The notes beneath the pieces were generated by a model. That model made no database searches and was not told the DNA's origin. It saw only the letters and a program-made list of their open reading frames with translations. A program made the position numbers and the translations under genes. Positions 45,301-50,151 of a stretch of DNA of 64,000 bases are shown here, piece after piece; position 1 is the stretch's first letter, and each line of letters begins with the position of its first letter. The DNA comes from Tubulanus polymorphus. Lineage: Eukaryota; Nemertea; Palaeonemertea; Tubulaniformes; Tubulanidae. The stretch is taken from positions 14,139,001 to 14,203,000 of the forward strand of contig NC_134025.1 of assembly GCF_964204645.1 (NCBI RefSeq), in the 5' to 3' direction.

Positions 45301-48152
45301 TTACCTAATCGTTGGTGGTAAGCTTTTTATAATCGGATGGGCTTATACCAATGCTAGGGATGACAAGGGCCTAAACACGGTTGAAAAAAGTAACACTTCA
45401 AAAATATACTTTCTATTCACTTCAGTCCACAATTAATGGCTTAAATCACAAACTAACACAGGTACCTTTCGAAGTAATCCAATTTTATGTATGTTTCGAG
45501 CGATTAATCAACATTGTTTTGAGAAATAAATTAATTTCTCCACAAATTTTGCCATCGACCGCCATTTCTCTGTGTTGCATACATGTGGCATGATAGACTA
45601 GGTGACCTACAAGGATTTATATAAAACTTTCAAAACGAAACAACAATTTTTATTTTTGATAGTTTTCCAACTTATATTTCAAATCTTCGTGTTTTCCACA
45701 ATAAATGATGAAAAAATAAATTTTGGTTGAAGAAAATGTGATCAAGTGTTGATTTGTCTGAAGTAATTACTGAAATGATGTGAGGGTAATCAGAGCATAA
45801 ACTAATCAAATTTTTGTCAACTGTCACTAAGGTTATTAATGCTAACCTAATTGTCAGATATCATTGTTGAAATTGACAAGAAATTTATATTTTTCTTCCT
45901 CAAATTGAGTGGGTGATGAAACATCGTTTCAGCAAATATTCGAAACAACTTTCCAATCGATTGTGGTTACAAAATATGCATAGGTACGAATATAATAAAG
46001 AAATGCTAAGATATTGTATTATTCAACCCCCCCTTGTGGCCATATACAAAATCCAATGACCTTGAAACTCACCACAATCATAGAACACGTTATGAGCTAC
46101 AACTTTCTTATTAATTGTGGTAGCAAAATACGCTTAGGTATCAATATAATGTGGAAAAACTTTTTCCCCCTTACGAACGAGTACTGGTGACACCAAGATG
46201 GCCGCCAATTGCGTCATAATTGGCTGATGAAAAATACCTGTCTCAGGTATAAAACATCCCTTTCCAAAGAATACCCATCACAAATTGCAATGAGAAATGG
46301 CAAACCAATAGGAAGCTACAGGACTCAGAATTCGGGCCAAAATTACCATTTTTGGGCACTAAAAAGGTCATAAGGACGGCCATCTTGAGTCCGATCGACC
46401 CAGTTTTCCAACTTATATTTCAAATCTTCGTGTTTTCCACAATAAATGATGAAAAAATAAATTTTGGTTGAAGAAAATGTGATCAAGTGTTGATTTCTTA
46501 ATTTTTGAAGTGAAGATTTGTCTGAAGTAATTACTGAAATGATGTGAGGGCAAATCTTCACTTTAGATTGACCCATCCAATATGGCGTCTGGTTCAAAAA
46601 TCGTGACGATCTTGAGACAAAATCCAGGAAGAAAGACACTAAATATTTGGATGGATATATGAAAGCTGGTGGTACTGGAGTGTGTAATGGGTAGTGTAGT
46701 GTGATCTGTGTGCATTTGTGGCCAGCACACAGATCACATTGTTCATTGGGGTTTGGTCCAGGACTCGCAAGATTTTCAACAACACGGAAGTAACGTGTAA
46801 TAAATGACGACTTGAATTGCATGAATACCTTCCACCCCCTCATTATTGTTGGAAAACTAAACATTCCGCACTGACTAAAAATTAGTAATAACATTTCAGA
46901 AATGGCCAGAATTTTAACTTAGGTTCTATCTCATTTTTATTTCACAATTGCGATTGGTATAATTTTTTTTTAAACGGCTGTTAAGGCTTCATGTTTCGTC
47001 TGCAATTCACTGCAAATAACTACGCACATTTCAGTGTTTTTGGCAGCTGTACACTCAATCGGCACCGTTCATGACTAGCTTCACTGCGAAATTATCGTAA
47101 TTAACATCGCCATATCACATCATCAACTTATATTGTGCCTTAAAACCCTAACAGCCGAAATAATTGAAATGCACACACGATTTCTATCATTGAAAATTGA
47201 GAGTGGCCATGTTTGTGTTCTGCTGCTTCGTGTAAATACCGCGCGGTGGCGTAAACGCGCGGAGTGGGGCTGATACGTCCAGGCTAAAAATATACTTTCT
47301 AGTGAAGATACTATAAAATAAACCAGTGTAGGCCTACTGGATTGCTGATGACAATGACATATTGAGTCTGAATCAGTGATATTTAATGTAATTGAATGAT
47401 TGAACCATTTACGAGAGGTGCGGATCTGCACTTTTACTGAGGAGTTAAAAACGGTCCGAGTGCCGGTCATCCTTATTACCGAGATGATGTATTTTACCGA
47501 GATGAACCGAGATGAAATTAAATATAACATATTTATTTATTCCATATCGATTTTAACCATTGAAATCATATTATATCAGTAATAAATGCCTGCTGGGTTC
47601 ATATTTTGTCGGATATTTTTGGAAAAATAACTTTTAACTATACCGAGATGAGATCGTCGATCAATCAAATTCAATGAAATTTTATTGCTAACCGAGTTTA
47701 CGTTTTTTGAGTCAAAATTTTTTTAAATAAAAAAATATGTAAAATATGACTCTAGGAGGTATTTATTACTGATATAACGTGATTTCAAGTGTTAAAATCG
47801 ATAAGGAATAAATAGATATGTTATATTTAATTTCATCTCGGTTGATCTCGGTTCATCTCGGTAAAATACATCATCTCGGTAATAAGGATGACCCCCGAGT
47901 GCTAAACATATGTTGTTCTGTGTGTCAGCACGATGCTGGGCCACCTGGGAGGGCTGGCTTTGGCATAATCATATCAACAATTTGTTAACAAACCAGGACG
48001 ATCAAAAAGATTATGTTATTGATACCTTGAGAATCCTCTTTTCTCGGCCATAAGTAATAGGTAGCCGGTATAAGAATAAGTGCGTAGAATGATAGCAGGA
48101 AATAGTAGAAAGTTCCTCCCTTCTCGTCATATTCAAACTGCATACCGGCCAT
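218..48152 (-). CDS. SEC63: SEC63, ER translocon J-protein (18 exons, 3' end beyond window)
   Basis: Membrane J-protein that recruits the ER-lumenal Hsp70 BiP to the Sec61/Sec62 channel for post-translational import. Joining 18 exons with GT donors and AG acceptors gives 718 codons with every phase consistent. Order seen: conserved N-terminus MAGMQFEYDE and first membrane segment (residues about 16-36), second membrane segment (about 78-92), lumenal J domain with HPD at residues 132-134 followed by FMRIAKAYAAL, third membrane segment, WWYRSIKYSGDQ, the Brl/Sec63 helical region (ENCMKLSQM, SPLLQLPHI), a lysine-rich then acidic linker, and the C-terminal FN3-like part (EWWWIYVADRK, RSDSYLDFD). 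Animal SEC63 is about 760 aa, so only the final acidic Sec62-binding tail is missing, beyond the left edge. No frameshift or premature stop was found, so the gene appears functional despite roughly 45 kb of repeat-filled introns. Identification is by recall of the family and is very secure; individual splice borders are inferred. Confidence 0.96.
510..720 (+). repeat. Pearl-like element, 5' fragment
   Basis: Begins GGTCCAGGGACACCATGCCC and carries one diverged 154-bp-type monomer (CAATGACCTTAAAACTAACC, AACAAATATGCCTACGTACC). It is the same family as the full copy at 21689-22954. Confidence 0.75.
909..939 (-). ncRNA. Hammerhead ribozyme core of a Penelope-like element
   Basis: On the minus strand CTGATGA (939-933) is followed by a stem (GGCTA / TAGCC) and GAAAC (913-909). 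This is the conserved hammerhead core CUGANGA - stem II - GAAA. It sits 3' of the Penelope endonuclease remnant on the same strand. Hammerhead motifs are known from Penelope-like elements. Stems I and III and the cleavage site were not assigned. Confidence 0.6.
1245..1700 (-). pseudogene. Penelope-like element, GIY-YIG endonuclease remnant
   Basis: The translation contains the linker before the endonuclease (FVPFWKN...LHLLNKQLIFT) and the GIY-YIG core GVYKIPCKVC...YIGETVRDLNKRLREHK. In Penelope-like elements this domain lies C-terminal to the reverse transcriptase. The upstream part is limited to a short piece (LDDELTQIRNSLYQLAYP) and then runs into a pogo remnant in the opposite orientation. 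No reverse transcriptase is left, so this is a 5'-truncated dead copy. Confidence 0.85.
1690..2262 (+). pseudogene. Pogo/Tigger-type transposase (DDE) remnant
   Basis: Plus-strand pieces resemble the C-terminal half of pogo-family (Tc1/mariner superfamily) transposases: WMDENGCIKWLE, RPGGLL, KSLLIWDHYKSHL, NTDVAVIPP; then in another frame LQPLDVCLNKPFKDAIRKQW and WMEGEKSHT; finally GISTALDGSEDDFLW and an acidic end before a stop near 2258. At least two frameshifts and several stops make it a pseudogene. Identification rests on recalled family motifs. Confidence 0.75.
2263..2934. other. Intronic, nothing recognised
   Basis: SEC63 intron 17. Only an A-rich run near 2506-2522 and AT-rich unique-looking sequence were seen. 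Confidence 0.5.
2935..3150 (+). repeat. Pearl-like element, 3' fragment
   Basis: Matches the 3' end of the family: TTTTTGGGCTGCAGATGTGTC, AATAACTGGATTCCATCTAC, then GCAATAGCCCGCAGGGACTA. Confidence 0.75.
3555..3950 (+). repeat. Pearl-like element, 5' part with about two monomers
   Basis: Starts ACTAGGGGTCCAGGGACACC and includes two diverged 154-bp monomers; the rest is missing. Confidence 0.8.
3951..4690. other. Intronic, nothing recognised
   Basis: No gene or known repeat seen; it probably includes the 3' flank of the hAT remnant that follows. Confidence 0.4.
4704..6350 (-). pseudogene. hAT-family transposase pseudogene
   Basis: Minus-strand fragments in several frames follow the order of a hAT transposase: FSLNIDECTS near 6215-6245 (family motif F.L.IDESTS), then SILADSCNVVRGKRNGVEAK and LLDIDGDSCHHIHN (5723-6049), a middle piece (5140-5412), and the C-terminal dimerisation region ending VEASFSIMNHLLKKKTNRL (4704-5153). 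Frame changes and stops separate the pieces, so it is dead. Terminal inverted repeats were not located. It lies in SEC63 intron 17, same strand. Confidence 0.82.
6690..7130. repeat. Dispersed repeat C, copy 1
   Basis: Shares blocks with 35595-36510: CCAGCACAGATGCC, a CCGTACCCACATCCGTCAATC-like block, and ATTTCACAGTCTGCGTTAAT. Copies are diverged; class unknown. Confidence 0.6.
7286..7384 (-). CDS. SEC63: SEC63 exon 17
   Basis: 99 nt, acceptor CTGAAG, donor GAG|GTGAAT. Encodes EKYEWWWIYVADRKNHQLIT and QVCSLKD, a hallmark of the SEC63 C-terminal domain. Confidence 0.95.
7494..7733 (-). CDS. SEC63: SEC63 exon 16 (acidic linker)
   Basis: 240 nt, acceptor ATTATAG, donor GTAAGT. Encodes an acidic D/E/S-rich linker and then DWSKFQEEMKKETILETKSK and HCPYFP, which re-enters conserved sequence (LETKSK.......YFP). 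Confidence 0.92.
7740..8560. other. Intronic, nothing recognised
   Basis: SEC63 intron 15 next to exon 16. AT-rich, no coding signal or repeat family recognised. Confidence 0.45.
8570..9050. repeat. Dispersed repeat D, copy 1 (internally deleted)
   Basis: Starts AATTGCCCATGGGCAAAGTG and contains ATTCATATGATGTCACATAT, then CGAGAACCAATTAAACAAAT. Same family as 20520-23790 and 33560-34640 but with the middle missing. Confidence 0.75.
9410..9690. repeat. Two diverged tandem units of about 135 bp
   Basis: Two blocks share GCAAAAATTTACAAGCGCCA-like starts, a C(A/C)CTGTACAGCACCC core and GGAAAAC.G...TATAACT. Origin unknown. Confidence 0.5.
9880..12060. repeat. Field of degenerate TTCGAA/TCGATC palindromes
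   Basis: About 2.2 kb densely packed with variants of TTTTGTTCGAACAAAA and TTGTTCGATCAAACAAAA, which are near-palindromes. A larger unit recurs around 10335, 10770, 11355 and 11725, marked by GGAACTAAATAGTC followed by GTTATAATGAGTA-like sequence. A LINE fragment interrupts it at 10936-11165. Long spurious frames in both strands (runs of SILFD, FVRTK) arise from the repeat and are not genes. Confidence 0.8.
10936..11165 (-). pseudogene. LINE reverse-transcriptase fragment
   Basis: Minus strand, broken frames: QQF-type block followed by a motif like SGVTQASIL (family SGVPQGSVLGPLLF), LINDLQSNP-like and LSKFPK. Closely related to the plus-strand fragment at 56795-57085, pointing to one non-LTR family of CR1/Jockey type. 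Confidence 0.65.
12151..12342 (-). CDS. SEC63: SEC63 exon 15 (lysine-rich linker)
   Basis: 192 nt, acceptor TTGAAG (weak pyrimidine tract), donor GTAAGT. Encodes a K/A-rich low-complexity linker (KGANKKKKKPAA) that corresponds to the basic linker of animal SEC63. Confidence 0.85.
12355..13060. other. Intronic, nothing recognised
   Basis: SEC63 intron 14. AT-rich, with a short C-rich tract near 12880-12892. Confidence 0.45.
13065..14745. repeat. Dispersed repeat B, copy 1
   Basis: Starts AGAGGCCCATGGGCCTTGAAG and shares long blocks with 26945-28690 in the same order: GCATTGGTAGATTATAC, TTGATTGGGAGGACCACAGA, CGATTTTTCTGAATG, CACTGATAGTGGATGC and, near the end, TTCGATCCATTTTA.AAGCATTGGCATGA. 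No coding capacity recognised. Confidence 0.75.
14750..17460. other. Intronic, no gene recognised
   Basis: SEC63 intron 14. A local inverted repeat of GCAAAAACGAAAT type near 15975-16045 is the only structure noted. Short frames here lack recognisable domains. Confidence 0.4.
17461..19330. other. GC-richer block, possibly a degenerate retroelement
   Basis: Base composition is clearly more GC-rich than the flanking intron, with many short overlapping frames on both strands but no domain I can name. It ends near 19300 with a GGAGTGCTCC hairpin. A decayed LTR or DIRS-type element is one guess; the sequence does not prove it. Confidence 0.3.
18740..19050. repeat. Diverged tandem pair of about 240 bp spacing
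   Basis: Two blocks share AGGTCG(A/T)ACCGCG, then GG(A/G)GA(A/G)GAGGTACC and a similar tail (18740-18805 and 18978-19050). The peptide similarity of both strands' frames comes from this duplication. Confidence 0.55.
19431..20157 (+). repeat. Pearl-like element, partial
   Basis: Starts ACTAGGGGTCCAGGGACACC, has about three 154-bp monomers, then skips to the CAGTTTTGGGTTGCAGGTG region and stops before the 3' hairpin. It sits directly downstream of SEC63 exon 14. Confidence 0.8.
20215..20378 (-). CDS. SEC63: SEC63 exon 14
   Basis: 164 nt, acceptor ATTTCAG, donor GTTAGG. Encodes VLDDDDNTITAGSIVTVTV, the start of the first FN3-like part, then a charged stretch. Confidence 0.93.
20807..21355. mobile_element. 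MITE with TAA target duplication (Harbinger-like)
   Basis: Ends GGCCATCCCA...TGGGATGGCC, inner end blocks TTTGCCGTA and TACGGCAAA, flanked by TAA on both sides (20804-20806 and 21356-21358). The empty site is visible in repeat D copy 3. A 3-bp TWA duplication fits PIF/Harbinger. Internal GGTCGG microsatellite near 21228-21250. Confidence 0.8.
21434..23029. mobile_element. Foldback/MITE with about 75-bp inverted ends
   Basis: Left end GGTGGCTGATTCGGGC at 21434 and its inverted copy ending at 23029; both continue through a shared TTTTCTGTA.GGCTA.AGCAACGATAAAAAAA block. Interior has hairpins built on GAGAATTCAAAA. A full pearl-like element is nested at 21689-22954. Target duplication not clear. 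Confidence 0.7.
21689..22954 (+). mobile_element. Pearl-like (DINE/HINE-type) element, full length
   Basis: 1266 bp, no coding capacity. Starts ACTAGGGGTCCAGGGACACC; four tandem monomers begin at about 21761, 21915, 22069 and 22223 (154-bp spacing); then a unique region, an (ACGG)n microsatellite near 22880-22898, and a 3' hairpin AGCCCGCTGGGACT / AGTCCCAAGTGGGCT before TAAAAAT. Tandem core plus ACGG microsatellite plus 3' hairpin matches pearl elements of molluscs, related to Helentron-derived non-autonomous elements. The class assignment is inference. Confidence 0.8.
24010..24225. repeat. Dispersed repeat E, copy 1
   Basis: Near-match to 29765-29960: AAATTCAGCTTCGTAGG, GGAGAATGGATAATGC, ATATGCTCAGTTGCACAGTC, CTCTGGAAACCATGTCATT. 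Confidence 0.7.
24230..24860 (+). repeat. Pearl-like element, two 3' fragments
   Basis: 24230-24463 carries TGGCTGCTAGTCAGCCATCT through GCAATAGCCCGCTGGGGCTT; a second short tail at 24755-24855 ends AGCTTGGGCTAAAAAAG. Confidence 0.7.
25037..25184 (-). CDS. SEC63: SEC63 exon 13
   Basis: 148 nt, acceptor TTGTAG, donor GTTAGC. Encodes SIKQFVSLNEDERRALLRNL and VCCSMPYLSM. Confidence 0.93.
25495..25640 (-). CDS. SEC63: SEC63 exon 12
   Basis: 146 nt, acceptor TTTGCAG, donor GTATAA. Encodes IENCMKLSQMIIQ and KSPLLQLPHINDDFLRHF of the Brl helical domain. Confidence 0.95.
25853..26634. mobile_element. MITE with TTA target duplication (Harbinger-like)
   Basis: 782 bp. Ends AGGCTGGCTTATGTCGACAA and its inverted copy, flanked by TTA (25850-25852 and 26635-26637). 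The inverted ends extend through GCAACG.GACGCCTACCGAC. The interior repeats GGCTTATGTCG-type units several times in both orientations. The 3-bp TWA duplication fits PIF/Harbinger. Confidence 0.82.
26945..28690. repeat. Dispersed repeat B, copy 2
   Basis: Same orientation and block order as 13065-14745 (see there); includes an extra AGAGGCCGACGGGCCTTGTGAAG segment at about 27670. Confidence 0.75.
28691..29760. other. Intronic, nothing recognised
   Basis: SEC63 intron 11. Includes a short AGAGCCCCAAGGGGC palindromic motif at about 29051 that resembles the start of repeat B. Confidence 0.4.
29765..29960. repeat. Dispersed repeat E, copy 2
   Basis: Pairs with 24010-24225. Confidence 0.7.
30337..30429 (-). 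CDS. SEC63: SEC63 exon 11
   Basis: 93 nt, acceptor CTTACAG, donor GTAGTT. Encodes DQQYMLKKCPYLVNEMVNI and QLVALAHAGR. Confidence 0.94.
30519..30654 (-). CDS. SEC63: SEC63 exon 10
   Basis: 136 nt, acceptor TTTCAG, donor GTATGT. Encodes LMRELPHLEEKKKERPL then CYPYSVKARALLHAHFSRL, the start of the Sec63/Brl domain. Confidence 0.94.
31059..31260 (+). repeat. Pearl-like element, 5' fragment
   Basis: Starts ACTAGGGGGTCCAGGGACAC and covers one diverged monomer; it lies in SEC63 intron 9, about 65 bp from exon 9. Confidence 0.75.
31326..31420 (-). CDS. SEC63: SEC63 exon 9
   Basis: 95 nt, acceptor TTTGTAG, donor GTAAGC. Encodes VIMILAGSLEF and ERPTDNEEIP, matching the family segment MVLAGASEF...RPTDN..IP. 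Confidence 0.93.
31702..31732 (+). ncRNA. Hammerhead ribozyme core, upstream copy
   Basis: CTGAGGA, stem GATCTC/GAGATC, then GAAAC. It sits at the centre of a palindrome formed by the two inverted terminal blocks (about 31676-31732). Confidence 0.55.
31741..32200 (+). pseudogene. Penelope-like GIY-YIG endonuclease remnant
   Basis: Open frame within 31708-32322 with VPFVPVLEKF-like linker, LDKQIIFTYENKISKTLV, then CGVYKIPCFGYDKIYFGETG and RILEHKKDI. One of the paired cysteines of the usual C..C (PCKVC type) is Tyr here. Lacks reverse transcriptase; probably a dead fragment. Confidence 0.82.
32269..32299 (+). ncRNA. Hammerhead ribozyme core, downstream copy
   Basis: CTGACGA, stem GATCT/AGATC with loop CTAGGGTC, then GAAAC. 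Located 3' of the endonuclease frame in the same orientation. Cleavage site not assigned. Confidence 0.6.
32527..32635 (-). CDS. SEC63: SEC63 exon 8
   Basis: 109 nt, acceptor TCTCAG, donor GTAAGT. Encodes GTWWYRSIKYSGDQ and TTQLYYYFFHKT, a highly conserved post-membrane stretch. Confidence 0.96.
32784..32834 (-). CDS. SEC63: SEC63 exon 7 (third membrane segment)
   Basis: 51 nt, acceptor TTTACAG, donor GTAAGT. Encodes VLAMYGLVFMVILPVVV. Confidence 0.94.
33560..34640. repeat. Dispersed repeat D, copy 3 (most complete)
   Basis: Starts TTGCCCATGGGCAAAGTGTG; continues through ATTCATATGATGTCACATAT, AGGTCACATGAAATTACAAT and ends near ATGTCATCGACGGAGGTTCG. It serves as the uninterrupted reference for copies 1 and 2. 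Confidence 0.75.
34655..35285 (-). pseudogene. Penelope-like endonuclease fragments
   Basis: Minus strand 35285-34890 encodes LDEQIIFAYENKISKTL, VYKIPCFGCDKIYFGET and then loses the frame; very similar to 31741-32200. A short duplicate of its upstream part lies at 34655-34735. Confidence 0.8.
35595..36510. repeat. Dispersed repeat C, copy 2
   Basis: Pairs with 6690-7130; the central part is longer here. Class unknown. Confidence 0.55.
37172..37230 (-). CDS. SEC63: SEC63 exon 6
   Basis: 59 nt, acceptor TTTTTAG, donor GTAAGT. Encodes ATHFGIALPKWIVEKQNSLW, just before membrane segment 3. Confidence 0.94.
37331..37392 (-). CDS. SEC63: SEC63 exon 5
   Basis: 62 nt, acceptor TGACAG, donor GTGAGT. 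Encodes ALTDEESRKNWEEYGNPDGP, the end of the J domain. Confidence 0.95.
37461..37576 (-). CDS. SEC63: SEC63 exon 4 (J domain, HPD motif)
   Basis: 116 nt, acceptor TTTTCAG, donor GC|GTAAGT. Encodes GASTSEIRRAYRKLSL then HPDK and FMRIAKAYA, the BiP-activating core of the J domain. Confidence 0.96.
37600..39240. other. Intronic, nothing recognised
   Basis: SEC63 intron 3. AT-rich, no coding signal seen. Confidence 0.45.
39245..39375 (+). repeat. Pearl-like monomer fragment
   Basis: One diverged monomer (CAATTGATTGTGGTTACAAA, ATATGCA) close to SEC63 exon 3. A 3' region fragment follows at 39995-40080 (GATGGCCATCTTGATTCTGA). Confidence 0.65.
39468..39582 (-). CDS. SEC63: SEC63 exon 3
   Basis: 115 nt, acceptor ATTTCAG, donor AGG|GTGATT. 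Encodes membrane segment 2 (IGLVIGWIVLVLLAY) and the start of the J domain (YVEYDPFIELGID). Confidence 0.93.
39661..39757 (-). CDS. SEC63: SEC63 exon 2
   Basis: 97 nt, acceptor TTTTCAG, donor GTAAGT. Encodes a charged cytosolic/lumenal linker with a CHCQNCKNK stretch, poorly conserved but in the right place and phase between membrane segments 1 and 2. Confidence 0.85.
40499..41763 (+). mobile_element. Pearl-like element, full length
   Basis: 1265 bp, same plan as 21689-22954, with four monomers and the 3' GCAATAGCCCGCTGGGACTA hairpin. A second partial 3' region follows at about 41795-41985. Confidence 0.8.
42116..43172. mobile_element. hAT-like non-autonomous element
   Basis: 1057 bp with inverted ends CAGTGCTTCATCTAGC (42116) and GCTAGATGAAGCACTG (ending 43172). 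CAGTG ends are typical for hAT. ATAGGG occurs at both flanks; whether the duplication is 6 or 8 bp could not be settled because the flank is itself repetitive. Internal sequence near 42830-42900 resembles 21120-21200. Confidence 0.75.
43173..43250. repeat. Interstitial telomere-like repeats
   Basis: Interspersed GGGTTAGGG and TAGGGTTAGGGTAAGG units. Confidence 0.5.
43341..44610 (+). mobile_element. Pearl-like element, full length
   Basis: 1270 bp, same plan as 21689-22954. The segment 43798-44260 is the apparent source of the near-identical copy at 45945-46407. Confidence 0.8.
44611..45660. other. Intronic, nothing recognised
   Basis: SEC63 intron 1. A GC-rich GCTCGCGCCTTCGGCGCTCG stretch at about 45221 stands out; otherwise AT-rich. 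Confidence 0.4.
45661..46550. repeat. Tandem duplication with templated insert
   Basis: 45661-45785 recurs at 46402-46550, interrupted there by about 23 extra bases. Between them 45945-46407 copies 43798-44260 (463 bp, two substitutions seen). Confidence 0.85.
47464..47894. mobile_element. MITE with 8-bp target duplication
   Basis: 431 bp. Ends GGTCATCCTTATTACCGAG with inverted ends about 120 bp long, flanked by CCGAGTGC on both sides (47456-47463 and 47895-47902). An 8-bp duplication fits hAT or P superfamilies. It lies in SEC63 intron 1. Confidence 0.85.
48026..48152 (-). CDS. SEC63: SEC63 exon 1
   Basis: 127 nt, 42 codons plus 1 nt. The start is the ATG at 48152 in context GCCATG-like (family N-terminus MAG.QF.YD). 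Encodes the first membrane segment and ends after TYYLWPRKEDSQ; donor CAAG|GTATCA. An in-frame upstream ATG at 48200 exists but adds residues not found in the family. Confidence 0.93.
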
Positions 48153-48757
48153 GGTGAAGTTAAGGCGAGACTGACAAGCGCTCAGCGATGACGAGTACAA
48201 CTAAAGACCTACAAAACCCAAACCTGGTGTGACCACTAGTGCCGTCATCCACAGCCGCATTGTAAAGCAATAATTTGATTAAACGAAACGATATGTCAAC
48301 AAGGAAACTGATTTTAAAGCTAATTGGCGCCTTGAAGAAAACACTACACATAAATATTGCCTATATGCCTAATACTATCGGTTATAATAAATATGATGTA
48401 ATTTTCATAATCAATAAAGTTATATGAATTTTAGACTGGTAGTCGGTCTCTACCTTCAGTTAGACTGGTTACCGGTCTCTATCTTCAATTATCAGTTAGA
48501 GACCGGCTGTGCCCATCCTCCATTTTACATTTTCGATGCATGTCAATAAGGTCAAACATCTGACGATGATCTCTAGGGTGAGATCAAAACGTCGTGTCTT
48601 TTATATATTTTTGATTGAATAAATTAATTCTGGTTTTTAAATTCTTTTTAATATGTAAATAGTGGGATTTTATCTTATTATCCGTTCACCACGTTTGAGT
48701 GTGGTTATCGTTCTATAAGGTCAAACATGTAAAGTAGCAAGTTACTTCCTGGTTAAG
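48153..48757. promoter_or_regulatory. SEC63 upstream region, possibly bidirectional
   Basis: About 600 bp between the SEC63 ATG and a plus-strand AAGATGGCG (YY1-type) site at 48757. No TATA box recognised for SEC63. A Penelope-like 3' fragment is inserted at 48556-48715. Promoter role is inferred from position. Confidence 0.4.
48556..48715 (+). repeat. Penelope-like 3' terminal fragment
   Basis: Matches 32262-32420, including the hammerhead-like CTGACGATGATCTCTAGGGT block, but the GAAAC box reads AAAAC, so the ribozyme core is damaged. Confidence 0.75.
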
Positions 48758-49367
48758 ATGGCGTCTCTTCGAATATGCTTAGCTTCAAGCGATATCAAAA
48801 TTGTCCTTTACAATGGACGGAAAGATATTAATTGCTGTAAGTATATCAGATAAATCCGCTGATAATTTACCTGGTACTCGGAATGCAAACTAACAAGGAT
48901 CGAAATCTAATGCGAGGTGAGCTCTGCCGCGACCGTCACTGAATACAGAACATTCTGAAGGAACAGGGGACATCCTTTCTATATCTACCGTTCGTAAGAT
49001 GTATTTAGTGAATTGATGTTTTAATAGTGTTGTAAAATGACTATATTTTGTATCTGAATAAAGTTTACTATTGTTGAACTTCTTAGGGCTCTGTGAGATC
49101 AGATATTTGGATCCACCTCAGCTTACTGATTTCCTGATACAGACAGCAAGTTGGGACAGTCAAATTAAGAGACTTGGTCAAGACAAGTTACTCAGATCAC
49201 ACTGCAAATTCGCAATATCCTCTCTCCTCATGGACCGAACAATGTCAATGTTGACTTTGCTAGAAATCGATTATAAAATTCATCACGACCAATTCTTTTT
49301 CACTGAATTCAACATTTATTGTTCACTTCTGGTGCAAAATCTTGTTCAGCCCCTGACAAGAGAATAA
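48758..49367 (+). CDS. Candidate divergent two-exon gene, unknown product
   Basis: A possible first exon, 48758-48836, begins with ATG in an AAGATGGCG context and ends in a consensus donor GTAAGT. A possible second exon starts at 49087 after a TTCTTAG acceptor; the phases fit and the frame stays open to the stop at 49365-49367. The product would be about 120 residues. I do not recognise it; the second part has no obvious domain. Position head-to-head with SEC63 makes a real transcript plausible, but the coding evidence is only frame and splice consistency. A shorter alternative start at 48813 does not join in frame. Confidence 0.3.
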
Positions 49368-49431
49368 GCAATGACACTACGTATTTCATGACATAGAATA
49401 GTAGTCTTTTTTTCATCGACATATTGAGACG

Positions 49432-49467
49432 ATCCTGATATCCCTGATTAATCAGGGATATCAGGAT
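49432..49467. repeat. 36-bp perfect palindrome
   Basis: ATCCTGATATCCCTGATT followed directly by its reverse complement, no spacer. Confidence 0.9.
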
Positions 49468-49469
49468 GG

Positions 49470-50140
49470 TCGTGATATCATTCGAATGATAGTGTCTTTA
49501 GAATCATAAAGACCAAGTCTCGACCAGACAGATAATCCAATCACAATTCAAATTGAAGGCTCGCTAGTGCAGTTATTCACATAATCCAGCTCTTTAAAAC
49601 TATCAGTTTATCAGATCGTGAGCAGTGGAGAAATAAAGTACACAACATCTTGGCGCGGCGGCGCTTGCTGATGTAACTGATGATGATGATGAGTTTATCA
49701 GAATCAAGGAGTTTCACCGCCTGTTATTTGGAATCTCATTTCATGACAGCTAGTGCTGATTCCTTATTCTCTTTGATTACTGCATGATGTTATCATTCTG
49801 AAATTAAAATACATATCACACAATTAAACCTGGATTGACTTTACAATTAATGGCTCAGAATCCATTTTTCAAACTTCTTCCCGCCGCCGAATTTACGGAT
49901 CCAATCAGATTTCATTATTTCATCACGTGAACAATGTAACATGGCCGCCTACACATTGTCTCGATTTACGTTCCATGGACCTCTTTAATGTCATTTTTTA
50001 TATCAATGAAGAAAGAAATTCCATTAAAACTGCCAGGTAACGCTTCTGCGGGCACTTGTTTAGCGTGTGGTACCGAAAATATCGGTATTCAATTCAGGAT
50101 GTCTGCGTGACAGCGCTGTCAAAACCTACCGGTCGTCATT
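49470..50140. other. Unassigned sequence
   Basis: No gene recognised; short GATGAT run near 49680. Confidence 0.4.
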
Positions 50141-50151
50141 CAGCAATTTGG

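Noticed and set aside
46343-46894. 183-aa minus-strand ORF
   Set aside because: Runs across the duplicated pearl fragment and its junction in SEC63 intron 1; no domain.
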